From Taeniopygia guttata (taxonomy: Eukaryota > Chordata > Aves > Passeriformes > Estrildidae), in the NCBI RefSeq assembly GCF_048771995.1, contig NC_133032.1, positions 32,061,501-32,125,500 of the forward strand: a stretch of DNA of 64,000 nt, read 5' to 3'. Both the position numbers and the translations under genes were made by a program. Positions 35,101 to 44,942 of the stretch are shown in pieces. Within the stretch, counting starts at the first letter, position 1; each line of letters starts with the position of its first letter. The notes under the pieces were generated by a model that ran no database searches, had not been told where the DNA came from, and was given only the letters and a program-made list of their open reading frames with translations.

Positions 35101-38100
35101 AGAAACTGTTAGCTCATTTCTGTAAAATTGTTTCTCCTGCTCAAAGACGATAGGAAATTTTACTGAAATAATACCTTAATGAATCACTAAAAATATAAAA
35201 GCTGATTTGCAGCTCTGAAGTGCTGTGTCTGACACTGTAAGGATCTTGTGAATGCCTTTCAAGGCCACAGCCAGTTTTTAATGATGTGGCCTTCACATGT
35301 CCAGTATCAAAAATACATCAAAACTAACACATTGTATCCAAGTGTTTCTCTCACTCTGCTGCTTTAAAAATCAGTATTTAAGCAAACACTCTGGTAAATT
35401 ATGCTAATGAATATGTAAATTGGACAAAATCTTCTAGACAAATAGATTACATTAATTATGTTAGTCCTTACTGTGGGAATAAGGGCATTAAAATCTCTTT
35501 TTGGAGCACTACATGCCTGTTCAATTTGGTGTGCCATCCTAACAAGCCCACAGACTTGACCTTTATTAACAATACACTTTGAAACCTTTTGATCTAAAAA
35601 TAATGCACCAGCAAAGCCCCAAACCAGTAGTTCTGTCCATGCAATTCCTCACCTGATAAAATTTCATTTTTGGTACAGTTTAAGAGCATCTGCACTGAGA
35701 AGACCAGTGTTAAAATTAGAAGATGTGAAAAACAAAGCTTCATCTCCTGTGTTTCCCTGCAGAACAGCTTCCAGTTTAATCCATTTGTGGGCTCTCTCTA
35801 TAGAACACAGGAGGTCTCCCATGCTGATGGGGTAAGAATCCACATGGGACATTGATTCCTTTGCTTTAAGCCCTTCCCAGAAGAATCCCTGCCCTCTCTG
35901 GAGCATTATGCATTCCCAGCAAGGGATCAGTTCCCTATTGCCATATTGGGCAATGCTTCCATTCCCTTTGAATACCACCTTATGTTGCAATGTGCCTCCC
36001 TGAATCATTGTGATTATTCATCCAGGAATGTGCAAAAGCACAAATGTGAAAATCTGTTCTGTGTTCTGAACATGCGGGGTCACATTTTCAGCAGTTCCAT
36101 CTGACTGGATTTGTGCTGGAAGAACTGCTTGACTTAACCTTTAGAAGAGTTGCTTTCATGGTGATATTCAGTGTAAATAAAATTCACTTTTGGCTCTCTC
36201 TGCTAAAGCCTGTTAGGTGTTTTTGGATTATCTCCAGCAGGACAGGTAATCATGCTCACACATGCATTTCTGCCAGCCCTGGTGCTCAAATGGTCTCACC
36301 TGCATGAACACTACACGTGCGATCCACTCCTACGTATGACTTCTCTCAGTGGCATGGTAATTCAATAATTCAGAACACTTCCAAAAGGTTTACTTTCCAT
36401 TTACTTTTTGGTTTGCTTGAATAGGCTTTCAAATTACTTTTTAAATTGTCTTTTTTATAACAATTAATGATCACAACTCATCTACCGAAAATAATTGAGT
36501 GATAGCAATTTAATAATTTTCAGTCTGGGAAACCCCACTGCAAATTAAGCTTCCTGTTTTCTTTCCTGTTATAAATCAGCAGAGTAAAGAGACTGAAGTG
36601 AGTGATGGCAAGTTCCCCAAATGACTTGTTTTACTCATCTGTAATTTTATTACTAGCTAATATTTGCAAGTAATGTTCAGTAGGAAGCAGAAAAACTCTC
36701 AGTTCCAATTAATTTTCTACAGCTATTAAAAGTAATGGTTGATAAAAAAATTACAAAAATATTTGTGGATTTTTCTGCTATTACATCTGCAGAGTAACAT
36801 TTTTCCTGTAAGCGCCAGTAGTTCTTATAGTGATCAGCATAGATTTTTTTCAAAATAATGCATTTTTAAGCAGTAAGATTTCTTAGAGCCTTGTCATTGG
36901 CTGAAACATTAGGAAAATCGCCATGTAACAGCTCAGCAAGGTCAAAACCACAAAATGTTTGTAAATACACAAAAAAGGGACTGAAAACAGATTGGAAATT
37001 GTAACTTTAACAGTCTAACTATATTTCATGTATTCATATGAATGTTTTCATTTCAGTCTCTCAAGAATTATTCCAGAAGGAGAGGAAGGCAGTGAGGATA
37101 ATTGAGCAATAAAATCACTCCCTCAGTCACAAGAGACTTCTTGGAAAGCTGGACTTAGGATGTGAGAACACCTCAAAGACAGTTGAGGACAAATATAAGA
37201 CAGTTAAAACTCAAATAAAGCAAAGAAGGTGCAATGGAGCAAGGATTACAAGTTGTGTGACAGGGTTATTATCCAGTGGCCTAAACCCAAGCAAAACAAA
37301 AGATTTTCTGTTATGTCACAAGATTCTGCCTCAGTAAATCCATAACAACTCTTGTGTTACTGTGTTCACAAAAGGGATCTGCCAAATTCATGGGTCCATC
37401 AGAGCAATTAAATGCATTGGCTGAATTACATCCTTCCAGGTAAGGATGCTGGTACCCATTTGTTTCTAAAAACTAGGAGGCTGCTCCATGGAAACAAATC
37501 CCTTGTTTCCAACACCATTTTCCCCAGGCACCCATTATGAGGTACTGGGAAGACATCAGGATTCTGAGCTGGATGGACTTTTGGTCTAACCCAACAGGAC
37601 AGGGGAACACCTTTTGTTCATCAAAGATCTGTTCCAAATGCTTTTAGGCATTGCTCTAAAATAAGTAGAATCAATTCCTTTGTAGACCTCTATTACGAGA
37701 CCAACAGAGTATTAAATTTCATTCTTGGGATCTGATCTATTTCTTCCAAATCAGCTTTTATGTTCTTGTAAGTAGAACATATATGAGCAGAAAAATAATT
37801 AAAATTTTCTTGATAAGTGCAATTTAGAAGGTTTGCATGCTTTGTGGATGTTCTATCTTATGAAAATATTACAGTGATGCTGGGAAATAGAATTTTGCTT
37901 TGCCTACAAAAATGCTATGCATGTAACTCAAATATTCACAGCAAGAAAAATAAATATGCAGTATGTGTGTACTTTCAAGATACATATTGTTTTATTACAT
38001 GTGTTTACTAAAACAAAAGACAAATCGTTCTCGTAATAGTTTCTTTCAGAGAAGACACAAGATCATATGAATTTTACAATAGGAAGAAAATTACTTAATA

Positions 38101-40190
38101 AAGAGCTAAAAATACAGAAGTCCTGTGATATTACTAAGCATAATAACTACAAACTTCTGGGCCTTTGACAATGCTGACCTGTTTCTCTCAAAATTCCCCA
38201 GGAACCACAGTGTAAATGCTTCATCCTGTGATGAAGAAATTTTGGCACTCCACCTGAAGGACAACAGTGCCCTCCTGTTTGCCTGTCCCAGTCAAGATGC
38301 TTAAAATCAGAACCTTAACAAGGTGGATTTAACTGTGCTGCCATATTGAGGGGCAAACTGCTGCATTGCCTCCTAAAGAAAAAAAACTCATATACATGAG
38401 AGGCCACATGGAGATACACACTGAAATCTGGTCTTAACTCAGGTGGGATTTCATGTGCTTTCCACTGTCAAAGGAGACTAAAGCATAAAAAGATAAAAAA
38501 ATCTGCATATCACAGGTATTTTGTCATCACTACTGCCAAGATCATTGTGGGAAAGCATTTTCCAGGGGCAGCAAACCAAACTTTTTCTGCTAATGCATGA
38601 TCAGGTGAGATAGAGCCTGGGAATCTCAACCTTCCCTGCTGCCTTATTTATTCTCCCTGTTCAAATGCAACAGAGCTTTTTTTTTAATATAAAATATTCA
38701 CCCCGTTTTAATATAAATTATGCATAATATTTTAAATATATTATTTAGTAAATGCACTATTAGATATAGGAAAGTATTACATGCAGTACTATAGTCATAA
38801 CTCTTTGGTTTTCTCTTCAGGTTTTGCTGCTGATGAACTGACTGACCTTGGATAAGCTGTGTAAGTTTACTGAGTCTCTGTATAAATACTAAACAAAGAT
38901 CTGCATACATAGATCCAAGGAAATGAGAGGCTGTGAGATGCACACACGTTTTTGCAGTTACATTGTGTATATTTTTCAATTCCTCTGAATTCCACACGAC
39001 ACACCATTTGAAGTGGACTGCTATTTTCCTGAAACTGTCTAAGAAATTCAGTTTACCTAAAATCTCTTTAGAAAAATTATGATAAGCTATTACATTTTTA
39101 TATGAGAGGGGATGAATTTTTTTTCAATCACTAACCCATAGGAAGGGTGAAATATCATGTTTGATTTCAACAGTTTGTTATTTAAGTGAGTAGCACTTAA
39201 AATAACTTCACAGCTATATCATATGTATCACATCATAACAATTAAACATCGTTTTATTCATGTATATACATTGCTTACTATTGTTTCTTAACAGTTTTTG
39301 CTGTAAAATTTCCAAAATATGTAATAGCTAAATTTTGCCAAAAGCTTTATTTCTGTTAGCAGGTGAATACTAAATAATCTACAAGATGTGACATACACTG
39401 AGTTATCTTTAGGTTGGTATTGTGAGCTTAATTATTAAATAATAATAGCACTGACTACAGAGAGTACTAACATTGGCTATAAAACCAAACAAAACAAGAC
39501 CAGAATCTGATTTTGCAATTTCATCTAAGCCTATGAAAGTTCATTTTATTCAATATTTTTGATAGACGACTTTGTCTAGCATTTCTTTTTGCAACTTGTT
39601 AGTCACTGGCATATACATCTTGAAAGTTTACTTTAATTTATCTTGCATGTCTACACAATATCATTTTTTTTGTGCTCTTAAATGTGTCTTGATAGTGAAG
39701 CAAAAATTTAATAGTTGCCACTACTTTCAGGTCCTGTGAAATTTTGTATCACACAGTGTAAAGATTATGGTAACTATGAAACTAAGATTCCACCACCTCA
39801 TTGTATTTTAGGACATTTCTCAAAGGTCTTGCACACTTCGATTTTGCTTCTTCCCTTTTTTTTTTTTTCTTTTTTTTTGACAGACTAGTTTCAACCTCCA
39901 TCCCACTTCTCCATCTCTAGTTCTTCACTCCGTGTTCTCTTCCTCTGCCTTCTCTCTTCCTCTATATTTTAGTTTTTTGGGGTTTTTTGGTGGGTGGTTG
40001 TTGTTTTGTTTGCTAGTTTTTCTTTGACTTGCTTATCGTAAAGTTTTGGAAGAGGCTGTATAAATGGCCGTGTCTCCGGAGCAAGCTCTGCTCCATCAGA
40101 GCTGTTCCGTTCCCTCGTTAGAGACGGCGGATCTGGGAACAGCCGGCGCTGCTCCCGCTCCCCGCGGGACACGGGGCCGAGAGTCCTGCG
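29106..40190. other. Intergenic region between ACTR3 and SLC35F5
   Basis: About 11 kb of mainly AT-rich DNA. The only repeat I recognise with confidence is the CR1 end at 31730-31877; a possible decayed CR1 start (GAATCACGGAATGAGAG) lies at 30389. A T-rich run lies near 33902 and another near 39855. ORFs are short, lack known domains and have no paired splice context. Conserved non-coding elements may exist but cannot be judged without alignment. Confidence 0.7.
31730..31877 (+). repeat. CR1 LINE 3'-end fragment
   Basis: The plus strand carries the avian CR1 tail: CTCTGGAAGTGTTCAAAAAG, ATGTGGCACTTGGGGACATG, TCTTAGAGGTCTTTTCCAAC, and the terminal ATGATTCTGTGAA. About 150 bases, non-coding. 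Confidence 0.88.
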
Positions 40191-40196
40191 GATGGG

Positions 40197-41215
40197 ATGG
40201 GAAAGGGTGGACATGGGGACAGGAATGAGCACAAGGAAGGAGAAGTGATTTGGCCTGGGATGGAGATGGGGATGGGGTCGCTGAAGGGAACGCTGGTAGG
40301 AATGGGGTCGCTGATGGCAATGGGGACGGGGATGGGCACAGGCACAGGCACGGGGTTAGATAAAATGGTGATGGTGACAGTGATGGGGACAGGGATATGG
40401 ATGGGGATGTGGACGGGGATGGTGATGGTGGCTGTGGTGAGACATGGATGGGGATGTGGACGGGGATGGTGATGGTGGCTGTGGTGAGACAGGGATGGGG
40501 ATGGTGGCAGTGGTGGGATAGGGATAGTGATGGTGGTGGTGGTGGGGACAGCGATGTGGATGGGGATGGTGGTGGGACAGGGCTGTGGATGTTGATGGTG
40601 ACAGTGTTGGGACAGCAGTGGTGATGGTGACAGCAGTGGTACAGCGCTGTGGATGGTGACAGTGGTCGGACAGCGCTGTGGATGTGGATGGTGATGTTGA
40701 TGGTGGCACAGCGCTGTGGATGGTGACGGTGATGGTGATGGTGGCACAGCGCTGTGGATGTTAATGGTGGCACAGCACTGTGGATGGTGATGTTGATGGT
40801 GGCACAGCGCTGTGGATGGCGATGGTGATGGTGGCACAGCGCTGTGGATGGCGATGGTGATGGTGGCACAGCGCTGTGGATGGCGATGGTGATGGTGGCA
40901 CAGCACTGTGGATGTCAATGGTGGCACAGCGCTGTGGATGGCGATGGTGATGTTGATGGTGGCACAGCGCTGTGGATGGTGATGGTGGCACAGCGCTATG
41001 GATGGTGATGTTGATGGTGGCACAGCGCTGCGGATGGTGATGGCGATGTTGATGGCGATGTTGATGGTGGCACAGCGCTGTGGATGGTGATGGTGATGGT
41101 GATGGTGGCACAGCGCTGCGGATGGTGATGCTGATAGTGGCACAGCACTGTGGATGGCGATGGTGATGGTGGCACAGCGCTGTGGATGGCGATGTTGATG
41201 GTGGCCCAGCGCTGC
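40197..41215. repeat. GATGGT-type minisatellite with palindromic units
   Basis: About 1 kb of tandemly repeated sequence lies directly upstream of the SLC35F5 CpG island. The left half (40197-40620) is built on GATGGGGATGTGGACGGGGA-like motifs with many G runs. The right half (40640-41215) repeats GATGGTGATGGTGG followed by CACAGCGCTGTG, a perfect 12-bp palindrome. Exact palindromes start at 40707, 40745, 40803, 40835, 40867, 40925, 40963, 41071 and 41173, with single-base variants between them. Spacings are near multiples of 6 around 32, 38 and 58 bases. The long minus-strand open frames here are repeat artefacts. Confidence 0.93.
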
Positions 41216-41233
41216 GGACGGTGACGGCGCTGT

Positions 41234-41330
41234 CCCCGCCGCCCCTCCCGGCCCGGTTCCCCCCGCCGCCCCTCCCGGCCCGGTTCCCCCCGCCGCCCCT
41301 CCCGGCCCGGTTCCCCGCCGCCCCTCCCTC
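41234..41330. repeat. 27-bp GC-rich promoter repeat, three copies plus a partial
   Basis: Units begin CCCCGCCGCCCCTCCC at 41234, 41261 and 41288 with a period of exactly 27 bases. A partial fourth starts at 41313 with a two-base shorter period. Each unit contains an SP/KLF-type CCGCCCCTCCC box. It lies at the left edge of the SLC35F5 CpG island. Confidence 0.9.
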
Positions 41331-41388
41331 AGCCAGGCGGGGGGCGGGCAGCAGGACAGGGCTGTGGAGCTGCCGGCCGAGCGGGTCG

Positions 41389-41520
41389 ATGGGGCCGGCC
41401 CGCGGGCGGGGCGGGCGGGGCGGTCGCTCGCGGGCTCGGGGATGGATTGCGGGTGTCCGGCGCGGGCGGGCGGCGCCGCCGGACGGAGCGCGGGGGGCGC
41501 CGGGCCCGGCGCGGCCTGAG
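41389..41520 (+). other. SLC35F5: Putative SLC35F5 exon 1 (mostly 5' UTR)
   Basis: The best splice donor in the island is GCCTGAG|GTACCG, ending at 41520; the left bound given is only the first ATG and not a mapped start. Joining it to the acceptor at 48936 would give codons CTG AG|G TTC CAA ATG. The frame leading into the SLC35F5 coding sequence is open back through 41447 but shows no ATG there. Two ATGs lie in other frames: 41389 (open through the junction) and 41442 (a 25-codon ORF ending at TGA 41517-41519). Confidence 0.4.
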
Positions 41521-41889
41521 GTACCGGAGCGGGGCCGGGGCACCGCGGGGCTCAGCGGGGCCGGGAACTTTGTCCCTTCGTGTGGGCAGGGGGGCCGTGT
41601 GCCGCCGCTCTCGGCCCCGTCCGGCCGTGACAGCGGTGCGGGGGGCGGTGTACGGAGCGCTGCCAGCCCCGGGGCAGCTCCCCAGGCCGGGCCGGGGTTC
41701 CGCGGTGGCCAGGGCGGGCAGCGGGGCCGGGAAGCGGCTGTGCCCCTGTGTTCCTGTGCCCGGCCCTGCCCTGTGCCTCGCCCCTGGAGCGTGTCCGGAG
41801 AAGGGCAGCGGAGCTGCGGAGGGTGTGGAGCACAAGCGCCATAAGCAGCGTCAGAGCTGAGGGAGTTTAGCCCGGGGTAGAGGAGACTT

Positions 41890-42195
41890 TGGGGAGACCG
41901 TTTTGTTCTGCAAAAAAAGGAGCCAGGTCGAGGTCCCAGGCAGCAGTGGCAGGACAAGAGCACACAGTGTTAAGCTGCGCCAGGTTCAGGTTGAACATTT
42001 GGAAGAATTTCCTTACAAAAGGGGTGATTAAACAATGGAATGGGCTGCCCAGGGAGGTGCTGGAGTTGCCATCCCTGGAGGAGTTTAAGGAAAGTCTGTG
42101 CCATGGTTTGGTTGACAGGGTGGTGTTTGGTCATGGGTTGGATTCGATCATCTCAGAGCTCTTTTTCAGCCTAATTGATTCAGTCGTTCTGAATC
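41890..42195 (+). repeat. CR1 LINE 3'-end fragment downstream of the SLC35F5 island
   Basis: Recognisable CR1 landmarks in order are AAGCTGCGCCAGGTTCAGGT, GGGCTGCCCAGGGAGGTGCT, CCATCCCTGGAGGAGTTTAA and GGTTGGATTCGATCATCTCA. About 300 bases in the sense orientation of SLC35F5, in its presumed intron 1. Confidence 0.92.
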
Positions 42196-42867
42196 ATTTA
42201 GTGCTGGCAGCACTGTCCTGCCTCGCTGGGGGTGTGAGGGGTGCTTCCCTTGCTTGGGCTGCAGCTCCATTTCCTTTCCCTCTGCAGTTTCCAGTGTTCT
42301 AGTTGTGAGTTTCTAGTAATTCTTTCTCCCCCGAGGTCCCCAGGGCTTGAGCCATATATCTTCGCTCTTAGGCATTCACTTTTCTCTGAGTGCATTAAGA
42401 AGGCTTACTCATTTTCTCCTCTTTGTTCCTGCTACTTTTCCCCAAAGGAGGAGACCCCCGTTCACTCCAAGTGCAGTGATTTCGTGGATTTCTACCTTGC
42501 CTGGAAGGCTCAGCTTCCAGCTGCCAGGGTGTCTCTCTGAAAGCTGCCCTGCTGGTTCTTATCAGGAATCTGTGTCTGTATGTCCTGTGACAAAGCACGA
42601 TATGTTTAGTCCTTGCACTAGACAAGATTAGATCTGCAGCATGTGAAATGGATGTCATTTGTAATCCTTAGCTGATGTTAAATGTGGAGCTACTGGTGGC
42701 TGAGATTGCTCTGTACATAGTGAAGCTTAGAGAAGCCTTGGCAGCTTGACATGGACTTTTTTTCTCCTAATGTTGCTGGACAAGATTAACAAGGAGGTCA
42801 ATGTCTGTTCTGTTTGTCAGCTTTCACTGTACTGACCTGAAACTTGGGTGTTTCTAACTCCTTGCAG

Positions 42868-42955
42868 GCAGACTTCAGGTCCAGCAGGGTCACAGCCTTG
42901 CTGGGGAAGCTGCAGGAGTTACTGAGAACTGTGTGCTTGGATAGGCTGGTAGCTG
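42868..42955 (+). other. Exon-like segment, possible alternative 5' exon
   Basis: Acceptor CTCCTTGCAG and donor CTG|GTAAGG flank 88 bases. One frame is open throughout but does not continue into the SLC35F5 coding frame. If used it would be untranslated or part of an upstream ORF. Such signal pairs also arise by chance. Confidence 0.2.
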
Positions 42956-44436
42956 GTAAGGACTCTGAGGTATAAAACAGATTAATACTCTGCACTGCTA
43001 ATTCTAGATGGGAAAATTGTTTGAAGCGTTGTTTCATGAATTTTAAGTGCTAAATAGGAAGCTATCATTTCATTGCTGACAATGTTCAAACATTCTTGTT
43101 CTTTTTATTCCCTAAATGTCCATATTCAGCTGTGCCATGACGGTTTGATAGCATCACTTACGTATCAACAGTTTCCTAAAACATATCTTTGATTAACCTA
43201 AATTCTCTTATTTTGCTAGTAAAATTAATGAATTTTCTGTGCAGATTTTGGTCTTGTATAAGTTCCTATGTAGATGGGAGCAGTGATCTCTACTTGCAGA
43301 ACTCAATACTGGTATGGAAAACTTGGTTGCTTTCTTGGATTTTTTGCTTCACTGTATTCTAAGATCCTACAGGAAACTTTCTTTGAGTAAAAATTAGAGG
43401 GCTGCAGTGAATGTAATAGTCATGTTGCATAAGGCTCACTTTTCCATCTCTCTTGAATATTCTTGCCTTTGCAATCTCATGGTACTCTTTAGAGGTTGAG
43501 TAGACATCAGAATTGTGTTAGATTAATGTTGCTTTAATGTAGGCTTACAGATTGTGACATAGAAATGTAAATCATTTTACTTTCATTTTTTTTTCTGGTT
43601 AAAGTGAAAGTAGTGTCTCTGTTTCTCTTATCTCAGAAGCAATCCAATATGAAACAAGAATCTCCTGATGACAGAACATGTTAAAAGGGGGAGGAGGTTG
43701 TATCTCAGAACTTGTATTGTTGGAGCAGCTGGTATAACTGGAAAAACTAAACCCATTTATTTTGCCTGCAAGCCTTATCTTGATATGTTGTCTTTCAAAT
43801 TGTATATGAAATAATCTTGAGTAAATACAAGGAAGAATTTCCAGCTGACTTGCTTGCACCATGACTTGTGACTGAGATGCTGTTCTGTGTTTTTTTGGCA
43901 TTCTTGCTATTCTTTTTTTTCTACTTTTTGGTGGTGGAGGGGAGAGACAGGCTGTGTGTTTTCCTCCTGGAACAGCCAGAACAGCAATACTTCTGTTTTG
44001 CAATGATTTGGCAATTCTTTGGCCTATAATATTCTTTTCCCTAATTGTCAGTGCAGTAAAAGTTTGAGAGTTTCACATGATTTTCTCTTCTTGGGCGGAG
44101 CTTGTAATGTGGAAATAATCTGCACAAAGAAACATTTGATGCTGTCCAAATAAGCTTGCAGATGAAGTATCAATGGTGCAGTTTTATTTCCTGCCCTCAG
44201 AAGTTGCTTGTTGCATGCTCAGAAGAGGAGAGTTGGACAGGCTGCTGAGCCTGTTGGCTTTAGTGCAGTCAGCTGTCTGAACATGCACTGTAGGCTACAC
44301 AGTGAGACTGCTTTTGATATCTTTTTGATATCATAAATTGAAGTGGTGGCTCTTCTTACATGATCTAGGGTACTGCAGCATTTTAAAATCAAAGTACAAT
44401 GTCATGACAAGAAAAATTTTAATGTTTGTTTTTCAG

Positions 44437-44504
44437 AAGATCTTGTAACTGGCTGAGAAATGGTTCTGCAAGATGACAGCACCAACTCTAAGACTGTTGG
44501 AATG
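44437..44504 (+). other. Exon-like segment with ATG, possible alternative 5' exon
   Basis: Acceptor GTTTGTTTTTCAG and donor ATG|GTAAAT flank 68 bases containing ATG at 44460 in the context GAGAAATGG. Spliced to 48936, this ATG would read out of frame with SLC35F5. It would then act as an upstream ORF and not as the protein start. Confidence 0.22.
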
Positions 44505-44844
44505 GTAAATAAATAAAAAAAAAGGAGACTTTAAAAGGTCTCAGTGCTGTTTGCTAAAAATTATAATGATATTAAGAAAAGTCTTTTAAATGAATATCCC
44601 TTTAAATGTCAGATTTGAGCTGGTATGTTTAAAGCTACACTGTGTGGAAAGCATATTTATTTCCTAATAATGGAAACAAAGGGCTTCAGTTTCTGCTCTA
44701 TTAATAGAGTAGAATATGATATTTACTTTCAAACCATGATTTTTATTGCAGTCTGTGTCTTCTGGTGGCTTAAATTTGTCATAACTTTTTGCACTTGATA
44801 AATTAAATGTTCTGTAAGGGTAAAGCTCTACAATAATAATGCCA

Positions 44845-44942
44845 GGGTTGTGGCTTCAATCCCTGGGCCATTCACTTAAGAGTTAAACTTTATGATCCTT
44901 GTGAGTCCCTTCCAACTCAAAATATTTTGTGATTTTGTGACT
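44845..44942 (+). repeat. CR1 LINE 3'-end fragment
   Basis: The plus strand shows TTTATGATCCTTGTGAGTCC, CTTCCAACTCAAAATATTTT and a short GTGATTTTGTGA tail, the terminus of an avian CR1 subfamily. Confidence 0.75.

Larger units (their letters stand above)
41216..41840 (+). promoter_or_regulatory. SLC35F5: SLC35F5 CpG island and likely promoter
   Basis: Over 600 bases of extreme GC and CpG content, with multiple GGGCGGGG-type boxes (for example around 41403-41420) and no TATA box. It stands about 7.4 kb upstream of the first recognisable coding exon on the same strand, which is a normal position for a first exon followed by a large intron. Confidence 0.7.

Noticed and set aside
35664..36008. 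114-codon minus-strand ORF in the intergenic region
   Set aside because: No recognisable domain and no promoter or poly(A) context. A decayed repeat cannot be excluded, but the sequence gives no support for a gene.
40640..41215. Possible CRISPR array (palindromic repeats with spacers)
   Set aside because: Spacers are themselves repetitive and variable in length, there are no cas genes, and the window is vertebrate. It is a minisatellite.
41182..41860. Plus-strand open frames of 220 and 137 codons in the SLC35F5 CpG island
   Set aside because: Stop codons are rare in DNA this GC-rich. The predicted proteins are Arg/Gly/Pro low-complexity with no family resemblance; one of them starts at a TTG.
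40096..41963. Very long minus-strand open frames (257, 341 and 400 codons) rich in His, Pro and Ser
   Set aside because: They follow the minisatellite period, overlap each other in different frames, and have no domain or splice context. Repeats lacking stop triplets give such frames automatically.
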